DNA from: Bacteroidota bacterium
GTDB lineage: Bacteria > Bacteroidota > Bacteroidia > Bacteroidales > Paludibacteraceae
Direction of reading: 5' to 3'
Assembly: GCA_017860335.1 (NCBI GenBank)
Contig: JAFNAU010000134.1
Coordinates: 1 to 5,854 of the forward strand
DNA length: 5,854 bases
In this document: positions 1 through 5,854 of the stretch, one piece after another
Position numbering within the stretch: the stretch's first letter is position 1
Layout: every line of letters begins with the position of its first letter
The notes under the pieces: generated by a model
The model's input: only the letters and a program-made list of their open reading frames with translations
Databases searched by the model: none
What the model was told of the DNA's origin: nothing
Translations under genes and position numbers: made by a program

Positions 1-1
1 A

Positions 2-1351
2 GCGCTCAGTAAAATTTATCCGGAGCGCGAAGCTGTTTACAATATGCTCTCATCGCTCTACAAACAGACCGGCGAGTATGACAAAGCCATACGGGCGCTT
101 GATAAGCTGGAATCGTATGTTGGTATCAATGAGTATCTGTCATTTGAAAAATTTCAGCTCTACGCAGCCCTCAATAAAGCTAAAAAAGCTACAGCCGAAA
201 TCGACAAACTGGTAGCCAAATATCCTTCTGAAACGCGCTATCAGGTACTTCGTGGCGATATTTTCATGGATCAGAAACAGCCCGAAAAAGCATTTGAAAT
301 CTATCAGCGCGTGTTGGCTGACGATCCTGCCAATCCGTTTGTATATATCTCTCTGGCAAACTATTACAAAGAAAAGAAACAACCGGATAAGGCTTTAGAA
401 TCCATTGTTTCAGCATTGAAAAATCCTGCCCTGCCTTCCGATACCAAAATGGATATACTCGGGCAGTATGTGGATAAATTACTTTCAGATGATCAGAAAA
501 TTGGTGAAACAGAGGAACTTTTCAGACTGCTGGTGGAGATGTATCCGCTCGAAGAAAAGCCTCACGCTTACTACGCTCATTTTTTACAAAATCAGAAAAG
601 ATTTCCCGAAGCACTTTCCGAGCTGCAGAGCGTGATTGACATCAATCCGAAAAACGAAATAGCCTGGCTCACTTCGCTCCAGATACTTTCCGAGAAAGAA
701 GATACACTTGCAATTCTTGACCTGACAAAACGAGGAATAAAAGAATTGCCGAAAATTCCTCAGTTTTATTTTTACAAATCCATGGCTGAGTATCAGCTTG
801 GCGAATATGACGCATCCCTTAAAACGAATGAAGAAGCGCTTTTAAATGTAGAATCCGCTTCATCAGCCGTTATCAGTAGTTTTTATGGCCAGATAGGCGA
901 TATCTACTATAAACTGAATAACAAGGGAAAAGCATTTTTGAACTACGAGAAAGCCCTTGAGCAAAATCCCGCCAACGTGTATGTAATGAATAACTATGCC
1001 TACTACCTGTCGGAAGAAAAACTTGATTTGCGAAAGGCAGAGCGTATGAGTGCCAAAACGGTGGAACTTGAGCCTAAAAACAGCACTTATCTGGATACTT
1101 ATGCCTGGATTTTGTACCAGCAGGGTAATTTCAGCCTTGCCAAATTCTATATTGAGCGGGCTGTGGACAATCTGGAAAAAGAACATGACCCCGGAGTTAT
1201 TCTGGAGCATTACGGCGATATACTTTTAGCGCTAAAAAATGAAAATAAAGCACTTGAAATGTGGCAAAAGGCATGGGATTCCGGCAAAACCGACGAGGCC
1301 CTCAAAATAAAAATTGAAAAAGCTAATCTTAATATTGAAAATGTAAAGTAA
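2..1351 (+). CDS. TPR-repeat protein, 5'-truncated by the window edge
   Basis: The reading frame is open from base 2 to a TAA at 1349-1351 (449 codons visible). The first in-frame ATG, at 44, lies inside what already reads as a repeat, so the true start is upstream of the window. The protein is a chain of tetratricopeptide-like helical hairpins. The clearest units are at about nt 239-337, 338-421, 560-658, 761-859, 875-973, 977-1075, 1082-1174 and 1193-1282. They show typical signatures such as KAFLNYEKALEQNPAN and YLDTYAWILYQQGNFSLAKF. TPR arrays are protein-binding scaffolds; no catalytic domain is visible. A signal peptide or lipobox cannot be judged because the N-terminus is missing. It lies one base upstream of the DUF4292 lipoprotein gene, an arrangement I recall as common in Bacteroidota, which suggests an envelope role. 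The TPR fold is certain; the specific function is unknown. Confidence 0.93.
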   Translation, partial: ALSKIYPEREAVYNMLSSLYKQTGEYDKAIRALDKLESYVGINEYLSFEKFQLYAALNKAKKATAEIDKLVAKYPSETRYQVLRGDIFMDQKQPEKAFEIYQRVLADDPANPFVYISLANYYKEKKQPDKALESIVSALKNPALPSDTKMDILGQYVDKLLSDDQKIGETEELFRLLVEMYPLEEKPHAYYAHFLQNQKRFPEALSELQSVIDINPKNEIAWLTSLQILSEKEDTLAILDLTKRGIKELPKIPQFYFYKSMAEYQLGEYDASLKTNEEALLNVESASSAVISSFYGQIGDIYYKLNNKGKAFLNYEKALEQNPANVYVMNNYAYYLSEEKLDLRKAERMSAKTVELEPKNSTYLDTYAWILYQQGNFSLAKFYIERAVDNLEKEHDPGVILEHYGDILLALKNENKALEMWQKAWDSGKTDEALKIKIEKANLNIENVK

Positions 1352-1352
1352 G

Positions 1353-2168
1353 ATGAAAGTAACAATAAATAAAATCATTCTGTTGAGTATTGTGCTGTTG
1401 GCTTTCGGAGCGTGTAAGTCCAAAAAGCTGCTGGTTAAAAGTGAAATTCCAACAGAAATGACTCCGGCAGCTATGGTGGCAAAACTGCAGGACAAACAAC
1501 CAGCTTTCAGTTCGGCTAACATTAAAAAGATGACAGTCGATGTGGACATGAAGGAACGTCGGATGACTGTAAATGCGACCTGCAAGATGGTTACAGATTC
1601 GGCCATTCACCTTTCCATTCAACCGTTTTTTGGTATCGAGTTGTTCAAACTGGAGCTTACTCCCTGGAACATAGTCCTTATTGATAAAACTAATAAAACC
1701 TACTACGAAGCACAGTATGCGCAATTGAGAAGTCGTCTGGGGTTGGATTTTGATTATAAAAGCATTCAGGCACTAATCAGCAACAGACTCTTCGTGTCGG
1801 GCATTAAAACTTTTCTTGCCAGTGATTACAAATGGAAAGACAACGATGTAAAGTCGGGAATACTTACCGTGCCGGGTGAACGGATGAATCAGGAAATCAC
1901 GGTTGATGCCACCTTAGGCCGAATTATCAGTCTGGTACTCAAAACTAATGACGAATCCTATACGCTGAAGACTGAATATTCCGGATTTAAAAATTACGAC
2001 AAACAGCTTTTTCCTGAAATGATAAATATGGAGGCCCTCAAAGGAGAATCAAAGGCTTCGTTATACTTCAAAATTGTAGAAGTGGAATTTGATAAACCTT
2101 TGGTGCTCGAAGCTGCCAATCTCCGGCGTTATCAGCGTGGTGACTTCACCCGTTTTTTTAATAAATAA
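1353..2168 (+). CDS. DUF4292 family lipoprotein, LolB/LolA-like
   Basis: This gene encodes 271 residues from an ATG one base after the preceding stop (TAAgATG), so translational coupling is likely. The N-terminus is a lipoprotein signal: Lys at 2 and 7, a hydrophobic core at about 8-18, then FGAC with the acylatable Cys at 21. Phe at -3 is not the preferred Leu, but Gly-Ala-Cys fits. The residues after Cys are KSKK, without the acidic run linked to surface export in Bacteroidota, so a periplasm-facing anchored protein is inferred. The body has the DUF4292 pattern: a repeated beta-strand start (MTVDVDMKERRMTVNATCKM), then IQPFFGIELFKLELTP and a NKTYYEAQY strand. To my recollection this family belongs to the LolA/LolB superfamily, whose half-barrel binds lipid or acyl chains. 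A role in outer-membrane lipoprotein or lipid handling is therefore plausible but unproven. Length is normal for the family and the frame is intact. Confidence 0.85.
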   Translation: MKVTINKIILLSIVLLAFGACKSKKLLVKSEIPTEMTPAAMVAKLQDKQPAFSSANIKKMTVDVDMKERRMTVNATCKMVTDSAIHLSIQPFFGIELFKLELTPWNIVLIDKTNKTYYEAQYAQLRSRLGLDFDYKSIQALISNRLFVSGIKTFLASDYKWKDNDVKSGILTVPGERMNQEITVDATLGRIISLVLKTNDESYTLKTEYSGFKNYDKQLFPEMINMEALKGESKASLYFKIVEVEFDKPLVLEAANLRRYQRGDFTRFFNK

Positions 2169-2204
2169 TTCACTGTTTCTCTGAAAAATGAGATAGTATA
2201 ACAT

Positions 2205-3692
2205 ATGATAAAAATGAAGAATAAGTTTTTTTTACTCCTGACTTTCATTTCACTCTGCCTCTGTTACAGTGCTACGTTGCAGGCTCAGACTGTGGACGAT
2301 TTGCAGAAAGAACGAAAGCAGATTCAGGAGCGTATTCTTAATACCAACAAACAGATAAAACAAACCGAAAAGAAAGAAAAAGCATCACTCAATAAACTTG
2401 ACTTTCTGAAAAAAAACCTGAAAGAACGGAAGAATCTCATCAATAATTACAGCAAGGAAATCAATCTGTTGGATAAGAAAATAATCGATCTGATTAGCCA
2501 GAAAAAGGAACTGGAAGATCAGCTCGAAAAACTGAAACAGGATTATGCCAAACTCATTCAGAAAACCCAGGCAAACCGAAGTTCCTATTCCAAACTCATG
2601 TTTTTACTTTCATCCAATAATTTTGACCAGACATTGCGTCGTGTCAGATACCTGCAGGAATTTACAAATTACCGTAAAGAACAGGTGAGGAAAATTGAGC
2701 AGGTCAAACAGCAGATAGCACTGAAAACCGATAGCCTCGACATGCACAAAGGCTCAAAAATGCAGGCTATGAAATCAAAGGAAATGGAAGCCGCAAAACT
2801 CAAACAAGATGAATCCAACGAAAAAGTGTTGCTGGCAGGTCTGCAGCAGGAAGAAAAGAAACTCAGGGATGAATACCGGATGCAACAACACAAACGAAAC
2901 GAAATAGACAACAGAATAGAACAGATAATTGCAGAAGAAATCAGGAAAGCAGAAGCCAGACGCAGAGCCGAAGCGGCTGAAAAACAAGCACAGGAACTCC
3001 GGAAAAAATTAGCCGAAGAACGCAGAATAAAAGAAGAACGCGACAAAAAGGCTGCCGAAGACCGTAAACTGGCTGAAGCAAAGAAAGCAAAAGAAAAAAC
3101 AACATCAACTACGACGAAAACTGAAACATCGAAAATACCAGAAACTAAAACTATAGCTGAAAATACATCCAAACCGGAGGTAACAACAACAGCAGCAAGA
3201 ACTGCAGAAACAAACCGTGAGAGTTCCGGCACATCATCAGTGGTGTACGAAATGTCAAGAGAAGAAAGTTTGCTTTCGGGCGGATTCGAACAAAACAGGG
3301 GAAGACTTCCATGGCCGGTCGATCGTGGCTCGATCAGCGGGCATTATGGCGTACAGCCACATCCGGTTCTTAAACACGTACAAATTGACAACAAGGGAAC
3401 ATATTTTCTTTCTCCGTCAGGGACGAATGCCCGGGCAGTTTTCGAAGGTGTCGTTGAGCGGAGATTTTCACTTCCGGGAAGCGGTAACGCCGTTATCATT
3501 CAGCATGGAAATTATCGCACACTATACGGAAATCTGACAAATATTTACGTTCGTACAGGCGACCATGTGAAGGCAAAACAAGCTATCGGACAGATATATA
3601 CCGATGAAGAAAACGGAGGAAAAACAGAATTGATTTTCCAGATATGGTCTGGTCTGACCCGCCTAAATCCCGAAAACTGGATAACCCGATAA
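2205..3692 (+). CDS. EnvC-like murein hydrolase activator (degenerate LytM/M23 domain)
   Basis: This gene encodes 495 residues. A Sec signal peptide spans about 1-27, with probable cleavage in TLQA/QT. Two long coiled-coil blocks follow (about 29-125 and 160-240), separated by a conserved-looking segment around 127-160 (SKLMFLLSSNNFDQTLRRVR). Then come an Arg/Lys/Glu/Ala-rich helix (about 243-298), a Thr/Ser-rich linker (about 299-345) and a LytM domain (about 366-495) opening with GRLPWPVDRG. Canonical zinc ligands are missing. The HxGxD position reads NKGTY (396-400), the Y-x-H position reads YGN (441-443), and the HLHFE position reads ELIFQ (475-479); only His434 of the usual set remains. 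This matches amidase activators such as E. coli EnvC, which bind and switch on cell-wall amidases rather than cut peptidoglycan. The start could also be Met4 at 2214; both starts leave a good signal peptide. It is 36 bases behind the lipoprotein gene and probably co-transcribed with it. Confidence 0.9.
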   Translation: MIKMKNKFFLLLTFISLCLCYSATLQAQTVDDLQKERKQIQERILNTNKQIKQTEKKEKASLNKLDFLKKNLKERKNLINNYSKEINLLDKKIIDLISQKKELEDQLEKLKQDYAKLIQKTQANRSSYSKLMFLLSSNNFDQTLRRVRYLQEFTNYRKEQVRKIEQVKQQIALKTDSLDMHKGSKMQAMKSKEMEAAKLKQDESNEKVLLAGLQQEEKKLRDEYRMQQHKRNEIDNRIEQIIAEEIRKAEARRRAEAAEKQAQELRKKLAEERRIKEERDKKAAEDRKLAEAKKAKEKTTSTTTKTETSKIPETKTIAENTSKPEVTTTAARTAETNRESSGTSSVVYEMSREESLLSGGFEQNRGRLPWPVDRGSISGHYGVQPHPVLKHVQIDNKGTYFLSPSGTNARAVFEGVVERRFSLPGSGNAVIIQHGNYRTLYGNLTNIYVRTGDHVKAKQAIGQIYTDEENGGKTELIFQIWSGLTRLNPENWITR

Positions 3693-3729
3693 TGATAAAA
3701 TAAACCCTGACAATTTTTTTGATTGAAAT

Positions 3730-5595
3730 ATGGAAAATTTGATAGAACAGGAAGTTGCTGAAATCAGATATGATGATGCCAATATCGTTACCCTCGAAGG
3801 TCTGGAGCATATCCGCCGTCGTCCTGGGATGTACATTGGTAAACTTGGTGATGGTACACATTCCGATGATGGAATTTACGTCCTTCTGAAGGAGGTCATC
3901 GACAACTCGATCGACGAATTCCGTATGGGGTACGGAAAATTAATCGAGGTTAGTATTGCCGATGGTATTGTGAGCGTGAGAGATTATGGACGTGGAATTC
4001 CGCTGAACAGCCTTGTAAAAGCAGTTTCGGTAATGAATACCGGAGGAAAATTCGATTCTCAGGCTTTTAAAAAATCCGTCGGACTGAATGGAGTCGGTAC
4101 CAAGGCAGTAAATGCTTTATCATCCAGTTTTATTATTCAGAGTTTTCGTGAAGGACAATCGCGCAGGGCTGAATTTGAAAAAGGTTTGCTACAAACCGAA
4201 GAACTGGAAGAACTGAAAGCTGAAAATGGTACGCTGGTAATATTCGAACCCGACAAAACTCTGTTTCAGAATTATGTGTATAATTACGACATTATTGAAA
4301 CGATGCTTCGTAATTTTTCATATCTCAATACCGGACTTACCATTCTTTTCAATGGAAAAAAAATACTTTCGAAAAACGGTTTGACCGACCTGCTCAACGA
4401 GAACATGACCGCCGAACCGCTATATCCTATTATTCACCTCAGAACTGAAGATATCGAAATTGCCTTTACACACAGCGATCAGTACGGAGAAGAATACTAT
4501 TCTTTCGTCAACGGACAACATACTACCCAGGGCGGAACACACCAGAGCGCTTTTCGCGAAGCGGTGGCTAAAACCATCAAGGAATTTTACAATAAAAACC
4601 ACGAACTCACAGATATACGTAACGGAATAATAGCTGCAGTGGCTATAGGAGTGGAAGAACCCGTGTTCGAATCGCAGACCAAAACAAAACTTGGTTCCCG
4701 TGATATCGCAAAAGATGGTATAACCGTAAACAAATTCATTTCCGATTTTGTAAAAAAAGAGCTGGATAACTACCTGCACCGCAACAGTGAAACGGCAGAA
4801 ATTCTTCTTCAGAAAATTCAGGAATCCGAGAAAGAACGTAAAGCTATTGCCGGAGTAACGAAACTGGCACGCGAAAGAGCAAAAAAAGTGAATTTGCACA
4901 ATAAGAAACTGCGCGATTGCCGGGTACATTACAACGATACGAAAGGAAGTCCCGAACTGCTTGACAGCAGCAGCATTTTTATTACTGAGGGCGATTCGGC
5001 GAGCGGCTCGATCACCAAAAGCCGCGATGTGAATACACAAGCGGTGTTCAGCCTTCGTGGAAAACCACTTAACAGCTTCGGACTGACAAAGAAAATTGTT
5101 TACGAAAACGAAGAATTTAATTTGCTGCAGGCAGCGCTCAACATTGAAGATGGCATTGACGGGCTTAGATACAACAAAGTAATTGTAGCGACCGATGCTG
5201 ATGTCGACGGAATGCACATACGGCTCCTGCTTATTACCTTTTTTCTACAGTTTTTCCCCGATTTAATCAAAAAAGGGCATGTCTTTATCCTTCAGACACC
5301 GCTTTTCAGGGTACGGAATAAAAAAGAAACCGTTTACTGCTATTCCGAAGAAGAACGGCTGGCTGCCATAACCCGGCTGGGAGCAAATCCCGAAATCACC
5401 CGATTTAAAGGACTTGGCGAAATCTCACCCGACGAATTCAAACATTTCATTGGCAAAGACATTCGTCTCGATCAGGTTACACTCAAAAAAGAAGATGCAG
5501 TGATTGATCTGCTAGCATTTTATATGGGGAAAAACACTTCCGAACGTCAGAATTTCATTATCGAAAATCTGGTGGTGGAAGAAGAGGTGGAATGA
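3730..5595 (+). CDS. parE: DNA topoisomerase IV subunit B (type IIA topoisomerase ATPase subunit)
   Basis: This gene encodes 621 residues and is complete. As the B subunit it supplies ATP hydrolysis and the metal-binding Toprim half of the cleavage site; with ParC it decatenates daughter chromosomes. Visible motifs in order are: GHKL ATPase EVIDNSIDE (general-base Glu55, Mg-binding Asn59); DYGRGIP (85-91); the ATP-lid GLNGVGTKAVNALS (118-131); transducer-domain QTKTKLG with Gln316 and Lys318; Toprim TEGDSASG with catalytic Glu420; SLRGKPLNSFG; DADVDGMHI with Asp489, Asp491 and Asp493; and RFKGLGEI (558-565). All key residues are present. It lacks the long C-terminal insertion of many Gram-negative GyrB proteins, and its length fits Bacteroidota ParE. 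GyrB is the alternative name, less likely on length and on the PLNSFGLTKK segment. The start ATG at 3730 follows an AT-rich leader without a Shine-Dalgarno match. parC is not in the window; the next gene is a methyltransferase. Confidence 0.95.
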   Translation: MENLIEQEVAEIRYDDANIVTLEGLEHIRRRPGMYIGKLGDGTHSDDGIYVLLKEVIDNSIDEFRMGYGKLIEVSIADGIVSVRDYGRGIPLNSLVKAVSVMNTGGKFDSQAFKKSVGLNGVGTKAVNALSSSFIIQSFREGQSRRAEFEKGLLQTEELEELKAENGTLVIFEPDKTLFQNYVYNYDIIETMLRNFSYLNTGLTILFNGKKILSKNGLTDLLNENMTAEPLYPIIHLRTEDIEIAFTHSDQYGEEYYSFVNGQHTTQGGTHQSAFREAVAKTIKEFYNKNHELTDIRNGIIAAVAIGVEEPVFESQTKTKLGSRDIAKDGITVNKFISDFVKKELDNYLHRNSETAEILLQKIQESEKERKAIAGVTKLARERAKKVNLHNKKLRDCRVHYNDTKGSPELLDSSSIFITEGDSASGSITKSRDVNTQAVFSLRGKPLNSFGLTKKIVYENEEFNLLQAALNIEDGIDGLRYNKVIVATDADVDGMHIRLLLITFFLQFFPDLIKKGHVFILQTPLFRVRNKKETVYCYSEEERLAAITRLGANPEITRFKGLGEISPDEFKHFIGKDIRLDQVTLKKEDAVIDLLAFYMGKNTSERQNFIIENLVVEEEVE

Positions 5596-5627
5596 TTCAA
5601 TTTTTTTCTTTACAATTTACCATTTAA
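5592..5627 (+). other. Possible 11-codon mini-ORF linking parE to the methyltransferase gene
   Basis: An ATG at 5592-5594 overlaps the parE stop as ATGA and reads 11 codons (MIQFFSLQFTI) to a TAA at 5625-5627. The last A of this stop is the first base of the next gene's ATG (TAATG). The sequence directly shows both overlaps. Whether the mini-ORF is translated is unknown: it has no Shine-Dalgarno sequence, a T-rich composition and no recognisable peptide family. It could carry ribosomes from parE to the downstream start, or it could be chance in an AT-rich spacer. Confidence 0.2.
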
Positions 5628-5854
5628 TGATGGTCAAAGCAATTTCCACACAGGGCGTAAAATATGCCGGTTCAAAACTGAAACTTATTCCGTATATTGT
5701 GGAATTGATGGTTGGTTTGGAGGGCGTACAAAATGTACTGGATGGTTTCAGCGGCACCACGCGGGTTTCGCAGGCTTTTGCCCAGCTCGGCTACAACACC
5801 ACTGCCAACGATATTTCAGCCTGGTCAGAGGTTTTTGGCACCTGTTATCTGAAA
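5627..5854 (+). CDS. D12-class N6-adenine DNA methyltransferase, N-terminal part
   Basis: The frame is open from tandem ATGs at 5627 and 5630 to the window end, giving 76 codons. The first residues after a short leader, KYAGSKLKLIPYI (12-24), match the N-terminal motif X region of D12-class (Dam/DpnM-like) adenine methyltransferases. The segment VLDGFSGTTRVSQAF (37-51) is the motif I loop that binds S-adenosylmethionine, with FSGTT in place of the classic FxGxG. ANDIS (60-64) fits the acidic motif II position. The catalytic DPPY motif and target-recognition region lie beyond the window, so activity and specificity cannot be judged. The enzyme would methylate adenine in a short DNA site, either as an orphan or beside a restriction enzyme. 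No good Shine-Dalgarno sequence precedes it; either ATG could be used. It follows parE by 31 bases on the same strand. Confidence 0.8.
   Translation, partial: MMVKAISTQGVKYAGSKLKLIPYIVELMVGLEGVQNVLDGFSGTTRVSQAFAQLGYNTTANDISAWSEVFGTCYLK

Noticed and set aside
1232..1724. Two antisense open frames across the TPR/DUF4292 junction
   Set aside because: Both overlap well-supported coding sequence on the + strand, and their translations show no family signature.
2669..3232. Antisense open frame (187 codons) opposite the EnvC-like gene
   Set aside because: The Ser/Phe/Ala-rich low-complexity translation is the complement of the Lys/Glu/Arg/Ala-rich helix coded on the + strand.
3315..3340. Repeated TCGATC motif
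   Set aside because: Two copies a few bases apart lie within conserved LytM coding sequence and are explained by codons; there is no wider repeat structure.
3217..3537. + strand open frame (106 codons) overlapping the LytM domain
   Set aside because: It is an out-of-frame shadow of a clearly conserved domain and has no recognisable motif or start context of its own.
3693..3729. Possible promoter in the T-rich spacer before parE
   Set aside because: A T7-G string only loosely resembles the Bacteroidota -7 element (TAnnTTTG) because the leading TA is missing, and I see no convincing -33 element.
4420..5217. Long antisense open frame (265 codons) opposite parE
   Set aside because: It lies wholly inside a gene with every ParE motif intact, and its Phe/Val/Cys-rich translation resembles no domain. 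It mirrors codon bias on the opposite strand.
5596..5626. Possible rho-independent terminator after parE (T7 tract at 5601-5607)
   Set aside because: No stem-loop precedes the T tract; the bases before it are the parE coding end and form no GC-rich hairpin.

Overview
The window looks like chromosomal DNA from a member of the Bacteroidota. The evidence is the gene order (TPR protein, DUF4292-type lipoprotein, EnvC-like LytM protein), a short ParE-type topoisomerase B subunit, moderate AT richness, and starts without convincing Shine-Dalgarno sequences. The genus cannot be read from this much sequence.

Every supported gene is on the + strand and tightly packed. A TPR-repeat protein (2-1351) is cut off at its 5' end. 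After a 1-base gap comes a lipoprotein of the DUF4292 / LolB-like type (1353-2168). After 36 bases comes a secreted coiled-coil protein with a degenerate LytM/M23 domain, an EnvC-type murein hydrolase activator (2205-3692). After 37 bases comes topoisomerase IV subunit B, parE (3730-5595). After 31 bases come the first 76 codons of a D12-class adenine DNA methyltransferase (5627 to the window end). No non-coding stretch reaches 40 bases, and I saw no RNA gene, insertion sequence, CRISPR array, clear promoter or terminator. The spacing suggests one transcription unit, but this is inference.

The first three genes fit an envelope theme: a repeat scaffold, a lipid-anchored periplasmic protein and a regulator of septal peptidoglycan cleavage. 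parE, which separates sister chromosomes, sits directly behind them, so cell separation and decatenation genes are neighbours. The methyltransferase is the least expected member, and its role depends on sequence beyond the window. A 11-codon mini-ORF overlaps both the parE stop and the methyltransferase start. I found no convincing novel system; the most useful leads are the methyltransferase junction and the loss of zinc ligands in the LytM domain.
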